Source of the DNA: Gammaproteobacteria bacterium
GTDB lineage: Bacteria > Pseudomonadota > Gammaproteobacteria > Pseudomonadales > GM7GCV1
DNA: 11,971 nucleotides
Assembly (NCBI GenBank): GCA_030830945.1
Contig: JAURLY010000107.1
Location: forward strand, 1 to 11,971
Direction of reading: 5' to 3'
How positions within the stretch are numbered: position 1 is the first letter of the stretch; each line of letters opens with the position of its first letter. Below the pieces are notes generated by a model that ran no database searches, was not told the origin of the DNA, and saw only the letters and a list, made by a program, of their open reading frames with translations. Shown piece by piece: positions 1 through 6,115 of this stretch. A program made the translations under genes and the position numbers.

Positions 1-452
1 AAGGTGAAGAAGTTGAAGCAGTCATCCTGTCTATTGATGCTGAGCGCGAAAGAATCTCACTGGGCATTAAGCAGCTTTCTGATGATCCGTTCTCCGATTA
101 CGTAAATGCCAATGACAAGGGTTCTATTGTTAAAGGCACCGTGAAAGAAGTGGATGCGAAAGCGGCCGTCATTACCCTTGGTGAAGAAATTGAAGGTGTA
201 CTTAAAGCTTCTGACATTAGTCGTGAGAAGGTTGAGGATGCCAGAAATGTTCTTAACGTTGGTGATGAAGTAGAAGTTAAAATCGTTTCAGTTGATCGCA
301 AGAACCGCGGTTTGGTTCTTTCCATTAAAGCGAAAGAAGCTGACGAAGAGAAACAAGCTGTGCGTGACCATCGTAAGACAGAAGCAGAAACTGCTGCACC
401 TGCGACGCTTGGTGACCTGATCAAGGCGCAGATGGAAAATCAGGATAAGTAA
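1..452 (+). CDS. rpsA: 30S ribosomal protein S1, C-terminal part (5' end outside window)
   Basis: Ribosomal protein S1 binds mRNA on the small ribosomal subunit and helps load messages with weak Shine-Dalgarno sequences. About 149 C-terminal residues are present, read in the frame whose first whole codon is at base 3; E. coli S1 has 557. The fragment begins at the end of one S1/OB-fold repeat, with the typical phrase AERERISLGIKQL followed by DDPF, and then carries one complete S1 repeat (roughly bases 120-335) containing VEDARNVLNVGDEVEVKIV and DRKNRGLVLSIKAKE. The tail is charged and ends in ENQDK. This closely follows the last two repeats of E. coli S1. A strong terminator lies just after the stop, and ihfB follows, as in many gammaproteobacteria. 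An internal ATG at 141 lies inside the repeat and is not a gene start. Confidence 0.97.
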   Translation, partial: GEEVEAVILSIDAERERISLGIKQLSDDPFSDYVNANDKGSIVKGTVKEVDAKAAVITLGEEIEGVLKASDISREKVEDARNVLNVGDEVEVKIVSVDRKNRGLVLSIKAKEADEEKQAVRDHRKTEAETAAPATLGDLIKAQMENQDK

Positions 453-467
453 TAAGTCCTGAATGAG

Positions 468-498
468 AAAACGGCTCCTTTATGGGGCCGTTTTTTTT
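468..498 (+). terminator. Rho-independent terminator of rpsA
   Basis: A ten-base-pair stem, AAACGGCTCC (469-478) with GGGGCCGTTT (484-493), has one T-G wobble, encloses a five-base loop (TTTAT) and runs into eight T residues (491-498). It starts 16 bases after the rpsA stop codon. It should separate most rpsA transcription from ihfB. Confidence 0.93.
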
Positions 499-576
499 AC
501 AAATTTCTATGTATTTCAGTAAATTAAGTGCATATTGGTCTAGCCCAAAGTCATTTTTATGGGTTAAAGTACACAC

Positions 577-855
577 ATGACAAAATCCGAACTCATTGAC
601 CGAATCGCCTATAAGCAGGATCAATTACCTGCGCGGGATGTCGACTTTGCCGTTAAGAGCATTATTGAAATGATGTCTGAGCAGCTGGCACTTGGAAACC
701 GCATTGAAATTCGCGGTTTTGGCAGCTTCAGCCTGCACTACCGAGCCCCTCGTGTGGGCCGTAACCCCAAGACTGGTGATTCCGTTCAGTTAACAGGTAA
801 GTATGTTCCGCATTTTAAGCCTGGAAAAGAACTCCGAAATCGCGTCAACGACTAA
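577..855 (+). CDS. ihfB: Integration host factor subunit beta
   Basis: This is the beta subunit of IHF, a nucleoid protein that pairs with IhfA and bends DNA sharply at specific sites, affecting transcription, replication and recombination. The 92-residue length fits the family (E. coli 94). The N-terminal dimerisation helices (MTKSELIDRI to about residue 40) are followed by the GFGSF turn (47-51). The DNA-binding beta arm contains PRVGRNPKTG (59-68), whose Pro64 corresponds to the proline that intercalates into the minor groove. The subunit is called beta rather than HU or IhfA from the start MTKSELI and the segment YVPHFKPGKELRNRVN. Its place directly after rpsA is the usual one for ihfB. 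No clear Shine-Dalgarno precedes the ATG, so translation may lean on S1 or a less structured leader. It has its own transcription unit after the rpsA terminator. Confidence 0.96.
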   Translation: MTKSELIDRIAYKQDQLPARDVDFAVKSIIEMMSEQLALGNRIEIRGFGSFSLHYRAPRVGRNPKTGDSVQLTGKYVPHFKPGKELRNRVND

Positions 856-882
856 CAAGCTAATTCGCTGGTTTTAATTTCG

Positions 883-987
883 TTAAGAACGTTTTCCAAC
901 GTACTCATTTATCAGTTCATAAACTCCGTATTTCTCAAGCGATCCGGCCTCGATATAGCAATGCCGCTGAATCTTGGTTGCGTCCAT
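883..987 (-). CDS. Possible small ORF or degraded coding remnant, unknown function
   Basis: In the gap between ihfB and lapA the minus strand has an ATG-started frame of 34 codons. It begins MDATKIQRHCYIEAG and ends NEYVGKRS. Its composition looks protein-like, with an amphipathic segment LEKYGVYELINEYVGKR. Just upstream on the same strand, other frames also read like protein: EYSIDKDNSFAR in the same frame before two stops, and then ISLEEIPDLINGR in another frame. This could be a genuine small protein, the remnant of a longer gene broken by frameshifts, or chance. I recognise no family. No strong Shine-Dalgarno is visible before the ATG. Confidence 0.25.
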   Translation of the reverse strand: MDATKIQRHCYIEAGSLEKYGVYELINEYVGKRS

Positions 988-1000
988 TAATCAGGTCAGG

Positions 1001-1019
1001 GATTTCTTCAAGAGAAATC
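1001..1019. repeat. Small inverted repeat upstream of lapA
   Basis: GATTTCT (1001-1007) and AGAAATC (1013-1019) form a perfect seven-base-pair stem around a five-base loop, about 50 bases before the lapA start. No T-run follows on the plus strand. It could be an operator half-site pair or a leader hairpin; its role is unknown. Confidence 0.4.
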
Positions 1020-1070
1020 ACCGGGCAAATGAATTATCCTTGTCGATAGAATATTCGCCTGGAGTTTTTT

Positions 1071-1334
1071 ATGGTCTGGCTGCTTCGACTTATCTACCCA
1101 TTGCTTTTAATTTTTGTCTTTTTGGCCGGTCTGGCATTTTTGACGGCCAATGAGGATCCGATTACCCTGGATTTTTTTTCCTATGACATCTCGACCACCG
1201 TCGGCGGCTCTTTTGTCTCCGGCTTAATACTGGGATTGATTGCGACATTGATTTCAACCTGGCCAATAATTGCCGCATATAAATTCAAGCTGGGACGCGC
1301 CCAGAAACGTTCCATGGATTTGGAAGAAAAATAG
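1071..1334 (+). CDS. lapA: Lipopolysaccharide assembly protein A (LapA domain)
   Basis: This is a small inner-membrane protein of the LapA (DUF1049) family that works with LapB in controlling lipopolysaccharide synthesis. Its 87 residues hold two predicted membrane helices, about residues 3-25 (LIYPLLLIFVFLAGLAFL) and 47-68 (SFVSGLILGLIATLISTW). The family-typical link N-x-x-P-I-T-L-D-F-F lies between them (about 27-36) and a basic cytoplasmic tail (KFKLGRAQKR) follows. A GGAG Shine-Dalgarno at 1061-1064 sits six bases before the ATG and supports the start. The stop TAG shares its last base with the GTG start of lapB, which implies translational coupling. E. coli has the same lapA-lapB-pyrF order. 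Confidence 0.92.
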   Translation: MVWLLRLIYPLLLIFVFLAGLAFLTANEDPITLDFFSYDISTTVGGSFVSGLILGLIATLISTWPIIAAYKFKLGRAQKRSMDLEEK

Positions 1335-2512
1335 TGCCCCCGTTGTCTGACTTGTCATTTCTTTTTCTCCTGGTTGCTGCGATGGCTAGTGGGTGGGGGT
1401 TGGCTCGATGGCAGTTAAAAGGCAAGTTAAGGGAAGAGCCATTGCCGAGGGAAACATATGAATTGCCCTATTATTTTTCCGGGGAGATACCGGATTATGC
1501 CCTTGATGCGTTTATCTCGGCCGTAGATGTAAATAGCGATACGTTGGAAACGCATCTTTCCATGGCGGCAATCCACCGACGTCGAGGCGAGATGGATCGA
1601 GCGATTCGAATTCATGAAAACCTGCTAAAGCGCGATGGTCTAACAGCCAGTCAAGTATCTCAGGCAAAATTTGAGTTGGCACTGGATTATATAAAAGCGG
1701 GATTGCATGATCGCGCAGAGGAATACTTGCAGGAGCTGGTGGAGAAGTCAGGCACACATAGAATAGCCGCGCTGCATATGCTGATTGATCTCTATCAAGA
1801 CGCCAAAGACTGGCTAAAGGCCTCTTATGCAGCCAATGAGCTGCTCGATTATCTGGATATAGCTGACCAGGAAAAACTACAGCATCGCTGCAGTCATTTT
1901 TATTGTGAGTGCGCAGAAATATCCATTCAAAACAAAGACTACCTTAGTGCGCGAAGACATATTAAGCGGGCAGAAGTAGCCGCCCCGAAAGCATTCCGCC
2001 CCTTGATTCTAATGGCCTCACTGGAGTTGCAGTTAAATCATCCTGAACGTGCACGTTCAGCCATTGAGAAACATCTCTCAGGCGTATCAATAGAGCTTTT
2101 AGAAGAAGCGTTGAAGCTTTTAAAGCAGTCTTGTCAGCAGTTGGGAAAAAATGATGAGTACATTGCGACTATAGAAGCACTCTATCAATCCAGCCGGGCG
2201 GCACATGTGTTGACCCTGTTGGCGCGTGAATTAATTGCTGCAGAACAAAGTGATCGTCTGCACCAGATTTTAATTGAATACCCGCCATCGGATCTTGCCA
2301 ATTTGCCCTTGGCGATTATTGCCCAGTGGGATGATGCACTTATCGCGGCTATAGTTAGTGGGAGAGGTTTAAATAAGCGCAAGACCTCGGATCTGGGAGA
2401 AGAGAACTACCAGTGTCATCACTGCGGTCTAGAGCTAAAAGAATTCATGTGGCAGTGTCCTGGCTGCCGTCGTTGGGAAACCCTTAGGACAAGAAATCAA
2501 ATACATGTCTGA
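1334..2512 (+). CDS. lapB: Lipopolysaccharide assembly protein B (TPR and rubredoxin-like)
   Basis: LapB (YciM) is an inner-membrane TPR protein. In E. coli it promotes FtsH-dependent turnover of LpxC and so sets the rate of lipopolysaccharide synthesis. The 392-residue length matches E. coli (389). A single N-terminal membrane anchor (about residues 7-24, LSFLFLLVAAMASGWGLA) is followed by tandem tetratricopeptide repeats, for example around HLSMAAIHRRRGEMDRAIRI and ALDYIKAGLHDRAEEYLQEL. The C-terminus is a rubredoxin-like metal knuckle with Cys361-x2-Cys364 and Cys375-x2-Cys378, needed for function in the characterised protein. The start is GTG, overlapping the lapA stop by one base (TAGTG). 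The gene's end overlaps the pyrF start by eight bases. All key features are intact. Confidence 0.95.
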   Translation: MPPLSDLSFLFLLVAAMASGWGLARWQLKGKLREEPLPRETYELPYYFSGEIPDYALDAFISAVDVNSDTLETHLSMAAIHRRRGEMDRAIRIHENLLKRDGLTASQVSQAKFELALDYIKAGLHDRAEEYLQELVEKSGTHRIAALHMLIDLYQDAKDWLKASYAANELLDYLDIADQEKLQHRCSHFYCECAEISIQNKDYLSARRHIKRAEVAAPKAFRPLILMASLELQLNHPERARSAIEKHLSGVSIELLEEALKLLKQSCQQLGKNDEYIATIEALYQSSRAAHVLTLLARELIAAEQSDRLHQILIEYPPSDLANLPLAIIAQWDDALIAAIVSGRGLNKRKTSDLGEENYQCHHCGLELKEFMWQCPGCRRWETLRTRNQIHV

Positions 2513-3218
2513 TCAAGATAAACGTTTAATTGTGGTTCTGGATTATCCGGACCTGAATTCTGCATTGGCTATGGCCGATACCCTGGATCCCCGTCTGTGT
2601 CGGGTAAAGGTGGGAAAAGAGTTGTTTACTCGTGCCGGACATGAAGTTTTGCGTGCATTGAAGTCGCGGGGTTTCGAGGTTTTCCTTGATTTAAAATATC
2701 ACGATATTCCCAATACAGTAGCCCAGGCGGTTCTGGCGGCTGCAGAGGCGGGCGTGTGGATGGTGAATGTTCATGCGAGTGGTGGCGCAAGGATGATGAT
2801 GGCTGCCAGGGATGCCCTCAATAAAATATCCCCAGAGTCCCGCCCTCTATTAATAGGGGTGACCGTTTTAACCAGTATGAGCCAGGAAGAACTTAATGCC
2901 CTTGGTGTTTCGGGAAGCCTTGAGGAGCAGGTAATCAGGCTGGCTGGTCTTGCTAAAGACAGTGGCTTGGATGGTGTCGTTTGCTCAGCGCTTGAGGCCC
3001 AGCGAATCAAGCAAGTCTGTGGTCCGGAATTTGTCACCGTTACGCCGGGTATTCGTCCGGCTGGATCTTCAGCCAATGACCAAACCCGGATCATGACACC
3101 GGAACAGGCGATTCGCTCAGGTGCAGATTATTTGGTGGTCGGCCGACCGATTACAGCGGCGAGTGATCCTATGGATGCCACAAAGCGCATTCTGGCAGAG
3201 ATTGCGTCAGCAGTTTGA
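2505..3218 (+). CDS. pyrF: Orotidine 5'-phosphate decarboxylase
   Basis: PyrF catalyses the last step of UMP synthesis, decarboxylating orotidine monophosphate to UMP in the cytoplasm. The protein has 237 residues, close to the 245 of E. coli. The catalytic signature D-x-K-x-x-D is present as Asp62-Leu-Lys64-Tyr-His-Asp67 within FLDLKYHDIPNTV. Phosphate-binding elements are PGIRP (181-185) and VVGRPIT (211-217). The early strand has VKVGKELF (34-41). The ATG lies inside the 3' end of lapB (eight-base overlap), so its translation is probably coupled to lapB. The lapAB-pyrF linkage is the conserved gammaproteobacterial one. Nothing appears degraded. Confidence 0.97.
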   Translation: MSDQDKRLIVVLDYPDLNSALAMADTLDPRLCRVKVGKELFTRAGHEVLRALKSRGFEVFLDLKYHDIPNTVAQAVLAAAEAGVWMVNVHASGGARMMMAARDALNKISPESRPLLIGVTVLTSMSQEELNALGVSGSLEEQVIRLAGLAKDSGLDGVVCSALEAQRIKQVCGPEFVTVTPGIRPAGSSANDQTRIMTPEQAIRSGADYLVVGRPITAASDPMDATKRILAEIASAV

Positions 3219-3224
3219 ATTGGT

Positions 3225-3279
3225 AAAATAACGTTGTGCATGAAGCACTAGGGTCTTGAACATTAGTTGTCGTTATTTT
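3225..3279 (+). terminator. Possible weak terminator or long inverted repeat after pyrF
   Basis: AAAATAACG (3225-3233) and CGTTATTTT (3271-3279) are exact reverse complements, nine bases each, and enclose 37 bases. The enclosed stretch contains a smaller GTGC/GCAC hairpin (3236-3239 with 3245-3248). The repeat begins seven bases after the pyrF stop and its right arm ends in T residues. The loop is long and the stem AT-rich, so termination would be weak; the match could instead be fortuitous. Confidence 0.3.
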
Positions 3280-3293
3280 TGGCAACCTATGAT
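3267..3293 (+). promoter_or_regulatory. Possible sigma70 promoter for the ComEA-like gene
   Basis: A good -10 match, TATGAT (3288-3293, five of six), lies 36 bases before the ATG. The nearest -35 candidate is TTGTCG (3267-3272, four of six), only 15 bases upstream, which is shorter than the ideal 17. Motif matching by eye only. Confidence 0.3.
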
Positions 3294-3329
3294 TCAAACG
3301 ACAATATCTATAAACAAAAGGAACTTGAT

Positions 3330-3650
3330 ATGAAAATATCCAAACACACTTCTATTTTTCTGTCCGTCTTATTGTTAGCGGGCTTGTTCTCCAATGCGTT
3401 TGCACAAGATGCCATGGTTGAGGAGAAAGCTTCTGTCCCAATGGCATATGAAGTGAATATCAATACAGCCGATGCTGAACAGCTATCGGCTAAATTGCAG
3501 GGTATTGGTGTTACACGGGCTGCTGCGATTGTGGCTTATAGACAAGAGCATGGTGAATTTGACTCTGTTGACGAGCTAGTAAGGGTCAATGGTATTGGCG
3601 AGAGCACTCTGGAAGCTAATCGAGAGCTCATAACAGTCGGCAGCGAGTAG
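3330..3650 (+). CDS. Exported ComEA-like helix-hairpin-helix protein
   Basis: This is a small secreted protein of the ComEA family, which bind DNA without sequence specificity in the periplasm and in naturally competent bacteria help pull in incoming DNA. It has 106 residues from the ATG at 3330. That start is preferred because AAGGAA (3318-3323) sits six bases upstream and because it opens a clean signal peptide: MKISKH, a hydrophobic core to about residue 20, and an AFA cleavage site before Gln26. A TTG 63 bases earlier would bury this signal. The mature part has the typical ComEA sequence: VNINTADAEQL, then hairpin motifs LQGIGVTRAAAIVAYR and VNGIGEST. There is no membrane anchor or extra domain. 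It stands alone with a terminator after it. A role in competence is inferred from the family; many gammaproteobacteria carry such proteins without proven transformation. Confidence 0.87.
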   Translation: MKISKHTSIFLSVLLLAGLFSNAFAQDAMVEEKASVPMAYEVNINTADAEQLSAKLQGIGVTRAAAIVAYRQEHGEFDSVDELVRVNGIGESTLEANRELITVGSE

Positions 3651-3661
3651 AGTCCGATTCG

Positions 3662-3696
3662 AAAGCCCCGATCCATCAATGGATTGGAGCTTTTTT
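3662..3696 (+). terminator. Rho-independent terminator of the ComEA-like gene
   Basis: Arms at 3662-3675 and 3680-3693 pair with one C-A mismatch and one G-T wobble around a TCAA loop, with six T residues at 3691-3696. It lies 11 bases after the stop codon. It also sits just beyond the end of the converging mltD gene, although its opposite side has only a short T-run, so it may stop minus-strand transcripts poorly. Confidence 0.88.
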
Positions 3697-3703
3697 GTGG
3701 AGC

Positions 3704-5179
3704 CTAGATATTGCGGATTCTAAGAATTTGTCCCGGGTGAATAAGATCCGATCGGTTCAGGGAATTCCACAGCATCAGATCGGCGAGAGCCACACTAAAT
3801 TTATCGGCAATTACGGATAGTGAGTCCCCACTTTTGACTTCGTAGGTGGTTTCGCCAGAGCTTTGCGCCTGGGAATATTCATTGAGCACCAAAACCTGCC
3901 CTGGTTGTAAAACAGTGTTGTCGCTTAGCGTATTTAAACGTCTGAGTTTGGCGATGGTTATGCCATTGCGATTAGCAATTCGCCAAAGTGAGTCGCCGCG
4001 TTTGACGATGTAGAGCTCCTTCATCGAGGAATCAGGGTTCCCTTGGGAAGAGGTTGATCTTGGGATAAGTAGCTCTTGCCGCGCATAGATTCGAGAACTG
4101 GAAAGTTGGTTGATAGCGATTAGCGCTGAAACACTGGTGTCAAATTCTTCGGCAATGTGACCAAGGGTATCCCCAGAACGGACCCTGTAATGATCCCAGC
4201 TTGCGTCAGTATCTGGCTTAAGCTCGTCAATTTCAGCCAATAGGTAATCCATATTTCCGGCAGGTAGAAGTATGCTGTATTCACCATTGGGTGGACTTAT
4301 CCAGCGTTGAAAATCCGGGTTAAGCCATTTGAATTGTTGGTAATCGAGACCTGAGACTTCCGCCGCGAGTCGCAGATCGATCTGGTCATCCAGAGATGTG
4401 GAGCGCAGCAGGGATTCCTTGCCAACGAAAGGAACAGCAATTCCATACTTCTCGGGGTTGCTCAATACTTCGGCAACGGCTAAAAGTCTTGGTACATATT
4501 GTTCTGTTTCACGCTTGAGGGGAAGTTCCCAGAAGTTATCACTTTGACTGCGACGCATCCGTGCCTGCACGTGGCCCTCACCCCCATTGTATGCGGCGAT
4601 GGTGAGCTCCCAGTCACCGCCAAATCGCTGGTTTAGGTAGACCAAATAATCCAGTGCTTTAGCGGTAGAGGCTTGAATATCCAGTCGCTCGTCATACCAC
4701 CAGTCGATTCTTAAGCCCAAGGAGCGAGCCGTTGCTGGCATTAATTGCCATAGACCTGCTGCCCCAGACCGGGAATAAACGGACGGCTGAAAACCGCTTT
4801 CAATAAGTGGCAGGAAAACCAGTTCCGCGGGCAGATCGCGCTTACGTATTTCCTCGGCCAGCATTGGTAAAAGCAAGGTGGCTCGCTGTAGTACGTATTC
4901 CAGTTGTTCCGGGTTTTCCTGGTACCAGTTTAAACGCCGACTGACAGCACTATGATCCAGATGGCGGTCCCAGGTGAAATCTAAAGCCAGATCTTCGATA
5001 AGGCCAGTTTGCAGTTCAACGAGCACACTACTGTCTGCCTCGCAATAGAGCACTTCGGGCTGGAAAGGTGTTTCCTCAAGGGGGACCGGTGTCATGGCCT
5101 CTTCTTGACTGATAGGCCCCGAGATTGAGCCGCAGGCCGACAAGAAAAGAACTGAAATAAATACAACAACTGTGCGCAT
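3704..5179 (-). CDS. mltD: Membrane-bound lytic murein transglycosylase D, three LysM repeats
   Basis: MltD cleaves the glycan strands of peptidoglycan, producing 1,6-anhydromuramyl ends, and acts from the outer membrane on the periplasmic side. The 491-residue protein starts with a lipoprotein signal ending in the lipobox LSAC (lipidated Cys16). The SLT catalytic domain spans about residues 115-240, with catalytic Glu127 in LPLIESGFQP and the family motifs GLWQLMPATARSLGL (142-156) and AAYNGGEGHV (195-204). Three LysM peptidoglycan-binding repeats follow, about 330-374, 389-432 and 446-489, each opening with a V-x-x-GD-(T/S)-L type motif. E. coli MltD is shorter (452) with two LysM repeats. 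It lies downstream of gloB on the same strand, as in E. coli, and 109 bases separate them. No strong Shine-Dalgarno is seen before the ATG, but the lipoprotein signal fixes the start. Confidence 0.95.
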   Translation of the reverse strand: MRTVVVFISVLFLSACGSISGPISQEEAMTPVPLEETPFQPEVLYCEADSSVLVELQTGLIEDLALDFTWDRHLDHSAVSRRLNWYQENPEQLEYVLQRATLLLPMLAEEIRKRDLPAELVFLPLIESGFQPSVYSRSGAAGLWQLMPATARSLGLRIDWWYDERLDIQASTAKALDYLVYLNQRFGGDWELTIAAYNGGEGHVQARMRRSQSDNFWELPLKRETEQYVPRLLAVAEVLSNPEKYGIAVPFVGKESLLRSTSLDDQIDLRLAAEVSGLDYQQFKWLNPDFQRWISPPNGEYSILLPAGNMDYLLAEIDELKPDTDASWDHYRVRSGDTLGHIAEEFDTSVSALIAINQLSSSRIYARQELLIPRSTSSQGNPDSSMKELYIVKRGDSLWRIANRNGITIAKLRRLNTLSDNTVLQPGQVLVLNEYSQAQSSGETTYEVKSGDSLSVIADKFSVALADLMLWNSLNRSDLIHPGQILRIRNI

Positions 5180-5220
5180 TACAAAAAACTGGTTATGTGT
5201 GTTTTTGAAAACATATGTCT

Positions 5221-5249
5221 ATTTTGAAGGTGAAGTTTCTCACAGCCAA
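5221..5249 (-). promoter_or_regulatory. Possible promoter for mltD
   Basis: In the 109-base gap between gloB and mltD the minus strand has TTGGCT (5249-5244) and CAAAAT (5226-5221), separated by exactly 17 bases. Each matches four of six consensus bases. It would start transcription roughly 35 bases before the mltD ATG, giving mltD its own promoter besides any read-through from gloB. Confidence 0.28.
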
Positions 5250-5288
5250 GCTAAAAATGAAGTCTATTTCTGCCCAAATTTGATCAAT

Positions 5289-6062
5289 TTAGAATATGTC
5301 TTTCATTTTTCTAAGCTGAGCAAAAATTTCTGTTTGATCCGGAGTGCCTGTAGATTCAAGTTTCGCCTTAATATTGGACGTTATTTCTGCTGACGTTGTC
5401 CGTAAAAATGGATTGGTGGCTTTCTCGATTTTAATATTGGTTGGTACGCTCGGAATTCCCTGCGCCCTAAGTCCTGACACTTCCCTGACCCGCTGGACAA
5501 TGTCCTGGTTTCCTGGTTCAACACTGAGAGCAAACCGGAGGTTGGCTTCAGTGTATTCATGGGCGCAATAAACCTGGGTATTGTCCGGTAATGCTAAAAG
5601 TCGATTCAGGGAGTGGAACATTTGTTTTGGCGTTCCCTCGAACAAGCGACCACAACCTGCGGCAAACAGTGTGTCACCAGAGAATAAAACAGGTGCTTGT
5701 CCTGAAGGAGTGGAGAAGAACGCTATATGATTCAGGGTATGGCCAGGAACCTCGATTACTTTAAATTGTGCACCACATACCTGACGAATATCACCATCTG
5801 AAACAGCATCGTTCACCAGTTCAAATCGGTCTTTTTTAGGGCCTATGACTTGCAGGCCGGGATAGTGAAGTTCCTTGACGCCGCCAATGTGGTCAGAGTG
5901 ATGGTGCGTAATTAAAATCCCACTAAGCTTTTTGCCGCGATCTTGCAGGGCCTTGATCACAGGCGTCGCATCACCTGGATCAACGACCCAGGTTTCCGTA
6001 TCGCTTTCTATTAGCCAAAAGTAGTTGTCATGGAATGCGGGTATTGGGCTAATTTGAAACAT
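5289..6062 (-). CDS. gloB: Hydroxyacylglutathione hydrolase (glyoxalase II)
   Basis: Glyoxalase II hydrolyses S-D-lactoylglutathione to D-lactate and glutathione, the second step of methylglyoxal detoxification in the cytoplasm. The 257-residue length agrees with E. coli GloB (251). It has the metallo-beta-lactamase fold with the dinuclear-metal motif THHHSDH (52-58: His53, His55, Asp57, His58), then His108 in EVPGHTLNHI, bridging Asp130 in FSGDTLF and His168 in CAHEYT. The family-specific GCGRLFEGTP follows at 136-145 and the C-terminal HAGH domain carries NPFLR (217-221). These features separate it from generic MBL hydrolases. It is transcribed divergently from the methyltransferase gene, with only 53 bases between start codons, and heads a gloB-mltD unit. 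A palindrome covers its leader. Confidence 0.96.
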   Translation of the reverse strand: MFQISPIPAFHDNYFWLIESDTETWVVDPGDATPVIKALQDRGKKLSGILITHHHSDHIGGVKELHYPGLQVIGPKKDRFELVNDAVSDGDIRQVCGAQFKVIEVPGHTLNHIAFFSTPSGQAPVLFSGDTLFAAGCGRLFEGTPKQMFHSLNRLLALPDNTQVYCAHEYTEANLRFALSVEPGNQDIVQRVREVSGLRAQGIPSVPTNIKIEKATNPFLRTTSAEITSNIKAKLESTGTPDQTEIFAQLRKMKDIF

Positions 6063-6065
6063 GAA

Positions 6066-6077
6066 TACCTATAGGTA
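6066..6077. promoter_or_regulatory. Perfect 12-bp palindrome in the gloB/methyltransferase divergent region
   Basis: TACCTATAGGTA is its own reverse complement and begins four bases upstream of the gloB start codon. On the gloB strand its AGG lies at about Shine-Dalgarno distance from the ATG. It could be an operator for a dimeric regulator or could affect ribosome access to gloB. Palindromes this long occur by chance a few times per 12 kb, so position is the main argument. Confidence 0.35.
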
Positions 6078-6078
6078 G

Positions 6079-6087
6079 TGATAAGAT
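6079..6087 (+). promoter_or_regulatory. Possible extended -10 promoter for the methyltransferase-rnhA-dnaQ unit
   Basis: TGATAAGAT fits the extended -10 form (TG, one base, then TAAGAT, four of six). No good -35 lies at 16-18 bases; TTGAAA at 6054-6059 is 22 bases away. Transcription would begin about 20 bases before the TTG start, leaving the AGGAG Shine-Dalgarno in the leader. Confidence 0.27.
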
Positions 6088-6115
6088 AGTAATCAGATTA
6101 TAGGAGAGAATAGCG

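Noticed and set aside
542..565. Six-base hairpin just before ihfB
   Set aside because: The stem is short with a G-T pair and a 12-base loop; too weak to call a regulatory structure.
3267..3329. Upstream TTG extension of the ComEA-like gene
   Set aside because: It would add 21 residues before a clean signal peptide, and the ATG at 3330 has a good Shine-Dalgarno.
5275..5290. Near-palindrome around TTGATCAA at the gloB 3' end
   Set aside because: Symmetry breaks outside eight bases, no T-run supports a terminator, and it overlaps the gloB coding end.
5172..5393. 73-codon plus-strand frame over the mltD-gloB gap
   Set aside because: It overlaps the mltD start and the gloB 3' end, has no Shine-Dalgarno or recognisable motif, and looks like a chance frame.
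6091..6103. Near match to the IHF binding consensus in the gloB/methyltransferase region
   Set aside because: It has one mismatch in a short degenerate consensus, so chance matches are common; no AT-rich flank or other support.
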